NCBI RefSeq assembly: GCF_004102745.1
Contig: NZ_RLII01000018.1
Location: 1 to 64,000 of the forward strand
Length of the DNA: 64,000 bases
Direction of reading: 5' to 3'
From: Acetivibrio mesophilus
GTDB taxonomy: Bacteria > Bacillota > Clostridia > Acetivibrionales > Acetivibrionaceae
The translations under genes were made by a program, and so were the position numbers. Positions 43,596-52,776 of this stretch are shown here, piece by piece. The notes beneath the pieces were generated by a model, which did not search any database, was not told where the DNA came from, and saw only the letters and a list, made by a program, of their open reading frames with translations. Position 1 is the first letter of the stretch, and every line of letters begins with the position of its first letter.

Positions 43596-44387
43596 ATGAA
43601 TAAAGAAGCGGTATTAAAAGGAATTTCAAAGATTGAAGATAAACTTTTGGTAGCAAAAATTCTGGATAAGTATACCTTATCTCAAAAAATTATGAGTAAT
43701 ACCCATTCGGATTTTTTGGACCCTTATCAGCAAAATGTTGTGAGAAAGTGCCTTGATATGAGTGGTATAAGGGACTATATCTTTTTTGGGGGATTTGGTG
43801 GGGCAGAGAGAACAGTAGTGGTTTTCTGCCCTTATAATATGCCTGAAAACGTAGACAGTGAGTTCTCTGAGCTTTTTGAAATACTCAAAATAAAGCTAAA
43901 CACAAGGGAGAACTTTTCTCACAGAGATTATTTGGGCTCATTGATGGGATTAGGTATTAAAAGAGAAAAAATTGGAGATATTCTTGTTAGGGAAGATTTT
44001 GCTTTCGTGGTTGTATTAAAGGATATTGCCGATTATGTAAGACTAAATTTGACAAAAGTTGGCAATGCTCGGGTTGAAATTGATACTGTAAATTACGACG
44101 AGATTGAGATGTTGGACCCGAAGATAAAAGAGATAAGCTCTACAGTTGCGTCCTTAAGACTTGATTCTGTGGCAAGTGTTGGATTTGGTATGTCCAGAAG
44201 CAAGATAGCCGATTTGATAAGAGCCGACAGGGTGTCTGTCAACTGGGAGACAACGAATAGTCTCACAAAGCTCATAAATGAGGGAGATACCATTTCGATA
44301 CGCGGAAAAGGAAGGGTAGTGCTTGAGAAAGTAGGCAATACAACCAAAAAAGACAGAATCCACATTTTACTAAAGAAATTTATATAA
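43596..44387 (+). CDS. YlmH-type S4 domain RNA-binding protein
   Basis: The protein has about 263 residues. The N-terminal two thirds match the YlmH family (FFGGFGGAERTVVVF, HRDYLGSLMGLGIKREKIGDI). A C-terminal S4 domain (about 183-245; SVGFGMSRSKIADLIRADRVSVNWE) binds RNA. YlmH homologues have been linked to ribosome rescue/quality control and to division gene clusters. I prefer the ATG at 43596, after AAGGTG, over the TTG at 43587, which is too close to that SD. Confidence 0.92.
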   Translation: MNKEAVLKGISKIEDKLLVAKILDKYTLSQKIMSNTHSDFLDPYQQNVVRKCLDMSGIRDYIFFGGFGGAERTVVVFCPYNMPENVDSEFSELFEILKIKLNTRENFSHRDYLGSLMGLGIKREKIGDILVREDFAFVVVLKDIADYVRLNLTKVGNARVEIDTVNYDEIEMLDPKIKEISSTVASLRLDSVASVGFGMSRSKIADLIRADRVSVNWETTNSLTKLINEGDTISIRGKGRVVLEKVGNTTKKDRIHILLKKFI

Positions 44388-44400
44388 CGAGGTGTTTGCT

Positions 44401-44871
44401 ATGAATTACACGCCTAATGAGTTGGAGAATTTGACATTTAAGAGAAGTGTCGTTGGCGGCTACAGCGAGGACATGGTAAATGAAGTATTGGATAAAATAA
44501 TTGAAGATTATACCGCATACATACGCGAGAATATCGAGTTGAAAGACAGAGTGGCAGTGTTGAATGAGGCTATTTTGCACTATAAGAATATAGAGGAATC
44601 CTTGCAGAATACTCTGCTGGTAGCACAGCAGACGAGCGAGGAGATAAAAAAGAATGGCTATCAGAAGGCTGAGAATATTGTTAAGGAAGCCGAAATTAAA
44701 GCCCAGAAGATAATAAATGAGGCCAATCAAGAAGTCCTTAAAATAAGATTTGAATATGAGGAATTGAAAAAGAAGTTGCATTCCTACAAGAGCAGGGTAG
44801 AATCACTGCTTCTTTCCCAATTGGAGATATTAAAGCCCATGGTTGAGGAAGAAGGAGTGGAATCAAAATAA
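44401..44871 (+). CDS. DivIVA domain protein
   Basis: The coiled-coil protein of about 156 residues has a DivIVA-like N-terminus (MNYTPNELENLTFKRSVVGGYSEDMV type; the FxxxxxGY pattern inserts into curved membrane) and a long charged helix up to residue about 150. It probably marks the division site or poles. A GTG at 44392 overlaps the SD, so the ATG at 44401 is taken. It ends the division gene string and is followed by the promoter of ileS. Confidence 0.88.
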   Translation: MNYTPNELENLTFKRSVVGGYSEDMVNEVLDKIIEDYTAYIRENIELKDRVAVLNEAILHYKNIEESLQNTLLVAQQTSEEIKKNGYQKAENIVKEAEIKAQKIINEANQEVLKIRFEYEELKKKLHSYKSRVESLLLSQLEILKPMVEEEGVESK

Positions 44872-44911
44872 GAGTAATTTGCACAATTATTTAATTATTG
44901 AAATCGATTCC

Positions 44912-44941
44912 TTGACATTAAAACGTTATATATTGTATAAT
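44912..44941 (+). promoter_or_regulatory. sigma-A promoter of the T-box-ileS transcript
   Basis: A perfect TTGACA (44912-44917) and a perfect TATAAT (44936-44941) are separated by 18 bases. Transcription would begin near 44949, just ahead of the T-box leader. Confidence 0.85.
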
Positions 44942-44959
44942 TCTTTTAATTGAACAGTG

Positions 44960-45219
44960 ATAAAAACGATGAGTAGAACGAGTAGAGGGTGAAACTTTTA
45001 AAGAGAGCAGGTGGTTGGTGCAAATCCTGTAAAGCCAGCCTTTGAAAATCATCTACAAGTTGCCGGCTGAAAGGGGTATGAAGATTCCGAGTAAGCTTGG
45101 TCGGTGATGAGCCGTTAATTAAGTTGAGTGATTAGGAATATATATTATTATATTCTGTAATAATGTGGGTGGTACCGCGTGAGGAATCTCTCGTCCCTTT
45201 TTGGGGCGGGAGTTTTTTA
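44960..45219 (+). promoter_or_regulatory. T-box leader (isoleucine) upstream of ileS
   Basis: This tRNA-sensing leader shows the hallmark AGAGAG (45002-45007), a probable specifier codon ATC (Ile) at 45048-45050 followed by A and by TCTAC, which pairs with GTAGA near 44983, and the T-box TGGGTGGTACCGCG at 45166-45179. A terminator hairpin follows (45188-45197 with 45203-45212) with TTTTTT at 45213-45218. Uncharged tRNA-Ile should pair with the specifier and the T-box, prevent the terminator and switch on ileS. The codon assignment agrees with the downstream gene. Confidence 0.95.
45188..45218 (+). terminator. T-box regulated terminator
   Basis: CTCTCGTCCC pairs over ten base pairs (some G-U) with GGGGCGGGAG around TTTTT and is followed by six T. 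The 5' arm follows the T-box sequence, as expected for the mutually exclusive terminator/antiterminator. Confidence 0.9.
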
Positions 45220-45346
45220 GTTTTGGCCTCTTGGAATGAAATGAAAGAGGCAAAAGTGAAGGGACTCGATGTCCTGAGCTTTTATTTTCTCGCGGCTATA
45301 TGCAATTAATATTATTCAAATAAATATGACTAATGGAGGTTTGAAA

Positions 45347-48139
45347 ATGTCAGAAGATTATGGAAAAACTCTAAATCTACCCAATACCGGGTTTCCAATG
45401 AGGGCTAATCTTCCTCAGAGAGAGCCGGAATTTTTAAAAAAGTGGGAAGATATGGATATTTATAACAGGCAATTGAAGAAAAATGCCGGGAAGCCGAAGT
45501 TTATACTCCACGATGGTCCTCCTTACGCCAATGGTGGCATTCATCTTGGAACTTCCCTTAACAAAATACTAAAGGATATTATTGTAAAGTATTATAGTAT
45601 GAAGGGATATGAGACACCTTATGTTCCCGGATGGGATACCCATGGACTTCCAATTGAACAGAGGGCTATAAAGGAATTGGGACTAAAAAGACATGAAGTT
45701 GGTCCTGTAGAGTTCAGAAAGGCATGTAAGAAATTTGCCCTAAAATACTTGGATATTCAAAGAGATGCTTTTAAAAGGCTTGGGGTAAGGGCAGACTGGG
45801 AGAACCCTTATATTACATTGAACAAGGAGTTTGAAGCCAAACAGATAGAAGTATTTGGCGAAATGGCAAAAAAAGGTTATATATATAAAGGGTTAAGACC
45901 TGTGTACTGGTGCCCCGAATGTGAGACTGCTCTTGCAGAAGCGGAAATTGAGTATGCAGAGGACACCACTCTTTCGATATATGTTAAGTTTGAGGTTAAA
46001 GATGACAAGGGTAAGTTCAATGGTCTGGTGGATAGTCTGGAAAACACATATTTCGTAATATGGACCACTACCACTTGGACACTTCCGGGAAACCTTGCAA
46101 TCAGCTTGAACCCAGAGTTTGAGTATGGATTGGTGAGGGCAAACGGCGAGTACTATATAGTTGCAGTAGAGCTCCTTGAAAACGTTATGAAGGTGGCAGG
46201 AGTAGAAGAGTACGAGATAAAGGCAAAATTCACGGGAGAGGAACTGGAAGGTATGCTCTGCAAGCATCCGTTCCTTGAGAGGGATTCTGTAATTATAACC
46301 GGTGATCATGTTACTGCGGAGGCGGGTACAGGCTGTGTTCATACTGCTCCGGGACATGGTGCGGAAGACTTTGAAGTGTGTAAGAAGTATGACATACCTG
46401 TAATAGTACCGGTGGATGATAAAGGTTATCTGACCTCTGAAGCAGGACAATTTGCAGGAATGTATTATGAGAAGTCAAATGCTGCAATTATTGAGCAGTT
46501 GAAGTCAACCAAGAATCTTTTGGCATCGGAAAAGATTGTTCACCAGTATCCCCACTGTTGGAGGTGCAAGGATCCGATAATATTCAGAGCTACAGAACAG
46601 TGGTTTGCATCAATAGAAGGCTTCAGAAAAGAAGCGATTGATGCTATCGAAACTGTAAAGTGGATTCCTGATTGGGGTGAGGAAAGAATTACAGCGATGG
46701 TTAGGGACCGCGGTGACTGGTGTATTTCCAGACAGAGAATATGGGGAGTGCCGATTCCGATATTCTACTGCAAGGATTGCAAGAAGGAGCTTATTAACGA
46801 CGATACAATTAAAGCTGTAGCAAAGCTGTTTGCTGAAAAGGGATCGGATTCTTGGTATGAGTATGATGCAAAGGATATTCTACCTGAAGGTACAAAATGC
46901 GAGTGCGGTTGTTCTGAGTTTGTTAAGGAAAAGGATATTATGGATGTATGGTTCGATTCCGGTTCCAGTCATGCTGCCGTTCTAGAGACAACAGAAGGAT
47001 TAAAATGGCCTGCAGATATGTATCTTGAAGGAAACGACCAGCATAGAGGATGGTTCCAGTCTTCGCTCCTTACGGCAGTTGCCACAAGAGGCTCAGCTCC
47101 CTACAAGACAGTGCTGACCCACGGCTATGTTGTTGACGGAGAAGGAAGAAAAATGTCCAAATCCTTGGGCAACGGAATTGATCCGGAGGATGTAATAAAA
47201 GAATATGGAGCAGATATATTAAGGCTCTGGGTTGCATCTTCGGACTATAGGACGGATATTAGAATATCCAAGGATATATTAAAGCAGCTTTCTGAAGTGT
47301 ACAGAAAGATTAGAAACACTTGCAGATATATTCTGGGCAATATATATGATTTTGACCCAAATAAGGATACGGTAAGCTATGACGAGTTGAACGAGCTTGA
47401 TAAATGGGCGTTGATGAAGTTGAACGGGCTCATAAAGAAGGTTAACGATGCCTACGAAAAATATGAGTTCCATTTGATGTTCCATGCAATACACAATTTC
47501 TGTGTTGTTGATATGAGTAACTTCTATCTTGATATTATAAAAGACAGACTCTATACCAGCAAGCCTGACTCAAAGGAAAGAAGAGCAGCACAAACTGCAA
47601 TGTATGAAATACTGGAGTCCCTTGTGAAAATGCTGGCGCCGGTACTGGCGTTTACCAGTGAGGAAGTTTGGCAGTTTATGCCTCACAAGAATGCAAATGA
47701 TCCTGAGAGTGTTCAGCTCAATTACTGGCCTGAAATTAATGTAAAGTATGAAGATTCCGCTCTTAAGGAAAAATGGGATAGAATAATTGAGATTCGTGAT
47801 GTGGTATCTAAGGCTCTTGAAATTGCAAGAACGGATAAAATCATAGGTCACTCTTTAAATGCGAAAGTTACAATCTTTGCAGACGAGTCAAACTATGGCT
47901 TTATAGATTCCATAAAGAAGGATCTTGTTACAATTTTCATAGTTTCAGACTTTGAACTGAAAAACTTCGATGAAGCAGGCGACAAGTATTATGAAGATCC
48001 GGATGTAAAAGGACTGAAAGTCAGTATTTCTGCAGCTTCCGGCAATAAGTGCGAAAGATGCTGGATGATTAGTGAGTCAGTCGGAAAGAATAATACTCAT
48101 GCCACTCTTTGCGATAGATGTGCAGATGTAGTTGGTTGA
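45347..48139 (+). CDS. ileS: isoleucyl-tRNA synthetase
   Basis: This class I synthetase of about 930 residues charges tRNA-Ile. The HIGH-type motif is IHLGT (about 65-69) within PPYANGGIHLGTSLNK, and KMSKS is at 602-606. The editing domain (about 190-390) includes the TWTLPGN and GTGCVHTAPGHG blocks. A C-terminal zinc site is formed by CERCW and CDRCAD. GGAGG lies seven bases before the ATG at 45347; an in-frame ATG 21 bases upstream has no SD. Expression is controlled by the T-box leader in front of it. The sequence is of the bacterial, mupirocin-sensitive-like type with the C-terminal zinc finger. Confidence 0.97.
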   Translation: MSEDYGKTLNLPNTGFPMRANLPQREPEFLKKWEDMDIYNRQLKKNAGKPKFILHDGPPYANGGIHLGTSLNKILKDIIVKYYSMKGYETPYVPGWDTHGLPIEQRAIKELGLKRHEVGPVEFRKACKKFALKYLDIQRDAFKRLGVRADWENPYITLNKEFEAKQIEVFGEMAKKGYIYKGLRPVYWCPECETALAEAEIEYAEDTTLSIYVKFEVKDDKGKFNGLVDSLENTYFVIWTTTTWTLPGNLAISLNPEFEYGLVRANGEYYIVAVELLENVMKVAGVEEYEIKAKFTGEELEGMLCKHPFLERDSVIITGDHVTAEAGTGCVHTAPGHGAEDFEVCKKYDIPVIVPVDDKGYLTSEAGQFAGMYYEKSNAAIIEQLKSTKNLLASEKIVHQYPHCWRCKDPIIFRATEQWFASIEGFRKEAIDAIETVKWIPDWGEERITAMVRDRGDWCISRQRIWGVPIPIFYCKDCKKELINDDTIKAVAKLFAEKGSDSWYEYDAKDILPEGTKCECGCSEFVKEKDIMDVWFDSGSSHAAVLETTEGLKWPADMYLEGNDQHRGWFQSSLLTAVATRGSAPYKTVLTHGYVVDGEGRKMSKSLGNGIDPEDVIKEYGADILRLWVASSDYRTDIRISKDILKQLSEVYRKIRNTCRYILGNIYDFDPNKDTVSYDELNELDKWALMKLNGLIKKVNDAYEKYEFHLMFHAIHNFCVVDMSNFYLDIIKDRLYTSKPDSKERRAAQTAMYEILESLVKMLAPVLAFTSEEVWQFMPHKNANDPESVQLNYWPEINVKYEDSALKEKWDRIIEIRDVVSKALEIARTDKIIGHSLNAKVTIFADESNYGFIDSIKKDLVTIFIVSDFELKNFDEAGDKYYEDPDVKGLKVSISAASGNKCERCWMISESVGKNNTHATLCDRCADVVG

Positions 48140-48158
48140 TTTTACGGTTAATTTTATG

Positions 48159-48183
48159 GGCTAAAAGGTTTATCCTTTTAGCC
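48159..48183 (+). terminator. hairpin between ileS and aroB
   Basis: GGCTAAAAGG pairs perfectly with CCTTTTAGCC around a five-base loop, 20 bases after the ileS stop codon. The T-run is missing, so termination may be partial and allow reading into aroB. Confidence 0.55.
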
Positions 48184-48216
48184 TGATATAAATACCGAAG
48201 GGTGGGCTGATGCAAA

Positions 48217-49305
48217 ATGTTAAAACTGAACGTCAATTTACAGGATAGGAGTTATCCGATTTATATAAATACGGACTATGCCCAAATAGATAAATGTATT
48301 CACAGTGCAAGACTTACAGGTAAGTTGGTTTTGATAACCGATACCAATGTAGACAGATACCAGGCGCAAGAATGTGAGAAAGCCTTTTTTGAAGCGGGCT
48401 ATGAAATAAGTAAATTTGCTATCCCGGCGGGAGAGGAAAATAAGAACCTGGAGACTGTTAGAGATATTTACAAGTACCTCCTTAGCTTAAAGCTGGATAG
48501 AAGTGCTACATTGATAGCGTTGGGCGGCGGAGTGGTTGGAGATATAACCGGTTTTGCTGCTGCTACTTTTCTTCGGGGGATAAATTTTGTCCAGATACCA
48601 ACAACTCTTCTTGCACAGTCGGACAGCAGTGTAGGCGGAAAGGTAGGAGTTGACTTTGAAGGAAGCAAAAACATTGTGGGAGCTTTTTATCAGCCCAAAT
48701 TTGTGTATATCAATGTTAATTCACTAAAAACCCTTCCTGAGAGGGAGCTTAGGTCTGGACTTGCAGAGGTAGTCAAGCATGGCATAATCATGGATGATGA
48801 GTTTTATGAATATATAGACTATAATGTTCACAAAATATTCAACTATGATGAGTCGGTGCTTCAATACATCGCCAAAAAAAATTGCTCCATCAAGGCTTCT
48901 GTAGTTGAAAAGGATGAGAAGGAAGGCGATTTGCGGGCAATTCTGAATTTTGGACACACTATAGGGCATGCAATTGAGACGGTAATGGATTTTAGTCTTC
49001 TGCATGGAGAATGCGTTTCGTTGGGGATTATAGGTGCTATGAGGATGTCTCAGTATCTTGAGATGATCGATGAACACACTGTAAACCGTGTAAAGGGTAC
49101 CTTGGAGAAAATAGGACTTCCAACAAGGCTTGAAGGCATTGATGTCGACAGTGTGTATAGGCAGATGTTTTATGATAAAAAAATCAAGGGCAACAAGCTT
49201 ACCTTTGTGCTTCCGAGGAAAAAAATCGGAGAGGTAATACAGTGTACTATAGATGATGAGGATTTGATAAAGAGGGTAATAGCCAGCCTTGGGGAAGAAG
49301 AGTAA
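48217..49305 (+). CDS. aroB: 3-dehydroquinate synthase
   Basis: The 362-residue enzyme converts DAHP to 3-dehydroquinate, the second step of the shikimate pathway, with NAD and a divalent metal. Visible blocks are ITDTNVDRYQ, ALGGGVVGDITGFAAATFLRG (NAD binding), QIPTTLLAQSDSSVGGKVGVD, the metal-binding EVVKHG and NFGHTIGHA, and HGECVSLG. The length is normal. No other shikimate genes are adjacent in the window. Confidence 0.96.
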   Translation: MLKLNVNLQDRSYPIYINTDYAQIDKCIHSARLTGKLVLITDTNVDRYQAQECEKAFFEAGYEISKFAIPAGEENKNLETVRDIYKYLLSLKLDRSATLIALGGGVVGDITGFAAATFLRGINFVQIPTTLLAQSDSSVGGKVGVDFEGSKNIVGAFYQPKFVYINVNSLKTLPERELRSGLAEVVKHGIIMDDEFYEYIDYNVHKIFNYDESVLQYIAKKNCSIKASVVEKDEKEGDLRAILNFGHTIGHAIETVMDFSLLHGECVSLGIIGAMRMSQYLEMIDEHTVNRVKGTLEKIGLPTRLEGIDVDSVYRQMFYDKKIKGNKLTFVLPRKKIGEVIQCTIDDEDLIKRVIASLGEEE

Positions 49306-49329
49306 GCATTCCAAGAGGCCAAAATAAAA

Positions 49330-49362
49330 AGCGATGGTGGGAGCTATTTTCATACCATCGCT
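49330..49362. terminator. hairpin downstream of aroB
   Basis: AGCGATGGT (49330-49338) pairs with ACCATCGCT (49354-49362). On the minus strand it is followed by TTTTTATTTT, so it is a good terminator for leftward transcripts; on the plus strand it has no T-run and at most marks the aroB 3' end. Confidence 0.65.
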
Positions 49363-49380
49363 ATGCAAATAATAAAAAGA

Positions 49381-49466
49381 CTTGAATTACTTTATCTACT
49401 GATTCGGTATTTGGTACCGTTAAGATAAAGTGCGTCGGAATGGGAAAATCAACTACTCAATTCAAG
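49381..49466 (+). ncRNA. candidate structured RNA element, unknown class
   Basis: The non-coding stretch folds as follows: 49381-49388 (CTTGAATT) pairs with 49459-49466, 49389-49397 (ACTTTATCT) pairs with 49423-49431, and 49405-49409 (CGGTA) pairs with 49415-49419. All pairs are Watson-Crick, so 22 base pairs enclose one asymmetric 27-base bulge (49432-49458, GCGTCGGAATGGGAAAATCA and on). It lies between two terminator-like hairpins. The strand is not certain. I do not recognise a riboswitch or ribozyme class. Confidence 0.4.
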
Positions 49467-49546
49467 TGCACGCGTAATATATATGCGTATGTCATGCTGA
49501 GTTTTTGGAGGGTAAGAGACAAGTTAATATAAAAATAATATATAGT

Positions 49547-49578
49547 AAAAGCTCCAGAGCAAGATGCCCTGGAGTTTT
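49547..49578. terminator. terminator of the minus-strand 99-residue gene
   Basis: AAAAGCTCCAG and CTGGAGTTTT form a hairpin (core 49552-49557 with 49569-49574) with A-rich and T-rich flanks, so it works in both directions. It lies 16 bases beyond the stop codon of the minus-strand gene at 49594-49893. Confidence 0.75.
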
Positions 49579-49593
49579 AATGTTGATGTAAGG

Positions 49594-49893
49594 TTAATCA
49601 AATTCTACCAATCTTATTTTGTTATCTTTTGCAAACTTCGCTACCTCTTGTTTGTATTGGTCGAAGTGATTCCAATCCATAGGTTTTAGGACTAGTATTG
49701 GTGCTTTTTGGCCCTTTACGTGAATTTCGATTTTTTCGCTTGTTCTTTTTGAAAACAGCTTTGTTACGGTATGATAGCCGAACCTGATTTCACTTATCTG
49801 GTGATAATCGAGAAAAACCGGTTTACCTTTTCTGTCGATTACGGTTATACCAGTCCAGTCCCTGTTACATGTGATTAGTCTGTTGTCATTCAT
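49594..49893 (-). CDS. hypothetical protein, small soluble, possible PH-like fold
   Basis: The 99-residue protein is not recognised. It has no signal peptide or membrane span. The pattern of short beta strands (TGITVIDRKGKPVFLDYHQI, IRFGYHTV, KIEIHVKG, PILVLKP) followed by one C-terminal helix (HFDQYKQEVAKFAKDN) is reminiscent of a small bacterial PH-like domain; this is a guess from strand order. GGGAGG lies eight bases before the ATG at 49893, and a terminator follows, so it is a real monocistronic gene. Confidence 0.65.
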   Translation of the reverse strand: MNDNRLITCNRDWTGITVIDRKGKPVFLDYHQISEIRFGYHTVTKLFSKRTSEKIEIHVKGQKAPILVLKPMDWNHFDQYKQEVAKFAKDNKIRLVEFD

Positions 49894-50352
49894 AATACAT
49901 TCCTCCCAAATATCCAAAAACAAATCAAAAATGAAAATAAAGTTATAAGATTTGGTAGTTTATTTATATATAATATATAATGGTTGCTTCCATAGTATAT
50001 AACTGCGTTTGACGCTAGCTCTTATAGGGGATTGATTAAAAATTTATTCTTCCAATTAGAATCTACGTAATGTATTATATTAATATATATTATATAAATC
50101 ATACCAATCAAAGAGTATTGACAATGTGACTATTTAATGCCCCGTAAGATAATATTAGAGTTGAAAATATAAAATAAAAAATACAAATCGCACACTTGTC
50201 AATATTCTATATAAAATATTATTTTTTTGTTTTGAGTGGCATAATTTATAGTATAATTATATAGCTTAATGCAATTACATTATACCATAATAATACAATG
50301 ATTTGTAGTATATTAATAAAATAATCATAACTTTACAGAGGAGGAATATAAA
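49894..50352. other. long AT-rich intergenic region
   Basis: This stretch of about 460 bases lies between divergent genes and is extremely AT-rich. I see no reading frame with an SD. A TATAAT at 50252-50257 could be the -10 of the PRTase-like gene, but its -35 is poor. The leader of that gene would then be about 90 bases. The promoter of the minus-strand 99-residue gene must also lie near 49900-50000. Confidence 0.5.
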
Positions 50353-51222
50353 TTGGATAAAAATAATGAGAAGTTGTTAAAATGGCTTTTTGAAACAAAT
50401 GCCGTAAGGGTATGTCCCGAGGACAAGCCTTTTTGGTATACATCAGGAACTATAGGTCCATATTATATAAATACTCACTTTCTTTATGGCAGCGAGGAAA
50501 AAGCTAATAAGCTTTTAGAGTTTATTGACAGGGAAAAAGATAATATTTTAAAGTGTCCGGAGAAAGTTCTGGAGGAAACACTTAAGAATTATCAATCTGA
50601 CGCCATATATCGGGGATTGATTGATGAAATGTGTGAATTTATAAAAAGTAATATAGATGTTGATGAAATCGATTATATCTCAGGGGGCGAAAGAAGGGAC
50701 TGGTTCTTCTCGCTGATTATTGCAAAGTTTCTCAATAAGCCTCATATAACCATATACAAAGATATGACCACGGTGGTTTCGATCGATGGAAAGACAGAGG
50801 AGCTTAAAGGGCTAGAGGGCGGAGCTGTTCTTCATATTGCAGATCTGATTACTGAAGCTTCAAGCTACGAGAGGGCATGGATTCCTGCAATAAAGAACAA
50901 TGGCGGTAAGATAAAATGGAGCGTTGTTGTTATAGATAGAAGGCAGGGAGGCAGTGAATTGCTCAAATCCCATGATGTAAAGGCTTTTTCAATGGTTGAT
51001 ATAGATATTAATCTTTTTAATAGAGTTCTGGATATGGGACTAATAAATATGGAGCAGTTTGAAATGATTGAACGATATATTCTTGATCCAAAAGAATCTA
51101 TGGCACAGTTTTTAAAGAAGAATCCGGAGTTTATAAAGGAAGCGCTTAAGGCAGATGATAAAACTAGAGAGAGGGCAAATCTATGCCTTCAGAAGGATTT
51201 TTACGGTTTGAATGTTAAGTAG
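50353..51222 (+). CDS. phosphoribosyltransferase-like protein (orotate PRTase-like)
   Basis: This 289-residue protein carries a type I phosphoribosyltransferase-like core. FWYTSGTIGPYYINTHFLYG resembles the N-terminal block of orotate PRTases, YISGGERRDWFFSLIIAKFLNKPHI the region after it, and AVLHIADLITEASSYERAW occupies the place of the PRPP-binding loop, where the acidic pair is only partly kept. At 289 residues it is longer than PyrE (about 190-210). It is therefore a PyrE relative of uncertain activity, and no pyrimidine genes are nearby. The TTG start follows GAGGAATA at good spacing. Confidence 0.72.
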   Translation: MDKNNEKLLKWLFETNAVRVCPEDKPFWYTSGTIGPYYINTHFLYGSEEKANKLLEFIDREKDNILKCPEKVLEETLKNYQSDAIYRGLIDEMCEFIKSNIDVDEIDYISGGERRDWFFSLIIAKFLNKPHITIYKDMTTVVSIDGKTEELKGLEGGAVLHIADLITEASSYERAWIPAIKNNGGKIKWSVVVIDRRQGGSELLKSHDVKAFSMVDIDINLFNRVLDMGLINMEQFEMIERYILDPKESMAQFLKKNPEFIKEALKADDKTRERANLCLQKDFYGLNVK

Positions 51223-51282
51223 AATTGCAGAAGTGAAATTATAAGGTTTATTAGCAGGTAGATTTTATGGAGGTTAGTTAAG

Positions 51283-52725
51283 TTGAGTAAAAGTACAAAG
51301 GATAGGAAGAACATCTGTGTTTCTTCCGAGGAGATAACCAGGCAGCAGCAGTTTATTGAGGAGATTAAGGAAATAAATTACCAAAGAGAAGTGCAAACCG
51401 GAAAGAAAAAACTTTATTATTTGGCTACTTTCGGGTGTCAGATGAATGAGCATGATTCGGAGAAGCTTGCGGGAATGTTGTCGGAAATGGGATATGCTGA
51501 AACGGATAACATGAACGACAGTGATTTGATTATTTACAATACATGTTGTGTCAGGGAAAACGCAGAGCTTAAGGTTTACGGACATCTTGGACCATTAAAG
51601 CACCTTAAGAAGGAAAACCCAGATCTTTTGATTGCTGTATGCGGTTGTATGATGCAACAGCCGGAAGTGGTGGAGCATATAAAGAAAACATACAGGCATG
51701 TTGACCTGATATTTGGGACGCATAACCTGTATAAGTTTCCTGAGCTTGTGTACAGTGCAATAGGTTCTCCGACAACCATAATTGATGTCTGGGATTGTGA
51801 GGGTCAGATAGCGGAGGATGTGGCAATTGAGAGAAAGGATGGAGTAAAGGCCTGGGTTACAGTCATGTATGGCTGCAATAATTTCTGCTCTTATTGTATA
51901 GTGCCTTATGTACGAGGCAGGGAAAGAAGCAGGAAGATGGATAATATCATTGAAGAAATAAAAACGTTAGGACAGCAGGGGTTTAAGGAGATAACACTTC
52001 TAGGGCAGAACGTAAACTCTTACGGAAAGGATATCGGAGATGGTACGAGCTTTGCCGGATTGATACGTGAGGTGGACAAGGTTCCTGGAATTGAAAGAAT
52101 CAGGTTTATGACATCCCATCCGAAGGATTTATCCGACGAGTTGATTCATGCCATGAGGGACTGCCAAAAGGTATGTGAGCATTTGCATCTTCCATTTCAG
52201 GCAGGAAGCACCAGGATACTTAGGGAGATGAACAGAAAATACACCAAGGAGGACTACCTTGGTCTTGTCTCGAGGATTAAGGAAAATATACCGGATATTA
52301 CATTGAGCACCGATATTATTGTAGGATTTCCCGGTGAGACAGAGGAAGATTTCTTAGAAACTCTTGATATTGTGGAAAAGGTCAGGTTTGACAATGCCTA
52401 TACCTTCCTGTATTCCAAAAGAACCGGTACGCCTGCAGCAAAAATGGAGGAACAGATCCCTGATGAAGTAAAAAAAGATAGGTTTCAGAGACTTCTTGCT
52501 ACACAAAACAGGATAAGTAAGGAGTTGAATGACACGTTTTTAGGTAAAGTGGTGGAAGTTCTTGTTGAGGGAGTTAGTAAGACAAATGATAAAGTTTTCA
52601 CAGGAAGAACAAGGGGAAATAAAATTGTTAATTTTGAAGGAGATGGGAGCCTTATAGGTCAGTTGGTGAATGTAAGGATAGATAATGTTAAGACTTGGTC
52701 ACTAGAAGGCAGTATAATAAAATGA
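51283..52725 (+). CDS. miaB: tRNA-2-methylthio-N6-dimethylallyladenosine synthase
   Basis: This radical SAM methylthiotransferase of 480 residues acts on A37 of tRNAs already modified by MiaA, whose gene lies 9 kb downstream. The N-terminal UPF0004 domain has Cys in [21 protein letters not shown] and CGCMMQQ, which bind the auxiliary cluster. The radical SAM motif is CNNFCSYC, and a TRAM domain ends the protein (about 415-478). GERERSR-type RGRERSR and QAGSTRIL are MiaB-like, distinguishing it from MtaB and RimO. TTG start with GGAGG upstream. Confidence 0.95.
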   Translation: MSKSTKDRKNICVSSEEITRQQQFIEEIKEINYQREVQTGKKKLYYLATFGCQMNEHDSEKLAGMLSEMGYAETDNMNDSDLIIYNTCCVRENAELKVYGHLGPLKHLKKENPDLLIAVCGCMMQQPEVVEHIKKTYRHVDLIFGTHNLYKFPELVYSAIGSPTTIIDVWDCEGQIAEDVAIERKDGVKAWVTVMYGCNNFCSYCIVPYVRGRERSRKMDNIIEEIKTLGQQGFKEITLLGQNVNSYGKDIGDGTSFAGLIREVDKVPGIERIRFMTSHPKDLSDELIHAMRDCQKVCEHLHLPFQAGSTRILREMNRKYTKEDYLGLVSRIKENIPDITLSTDIIVGFPGETEEDFLETLDIVEKVRFDNAYTFLYSKRTGTPAAKMEEQIPDEVKKDRFQRLLATQNRISKELNDTFLGKVVEVLVEGVSKTNDKVFTGRTRGNKIVNFEGDGSLIGQLVNVRIDNVKTWSLEGSIIK

Positions 52726-52776
52726 TCTTGGCATCTTAAGCAGTGATAATGAAACGTTATAATGGTGAAGTATCTT

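Noticed and set aside
49381-49466. Hammerhead, twister or pistol ribozyme
   Set aside because: The conserved cores of these classes (such as CUGAUGA with GAAA) are absent.
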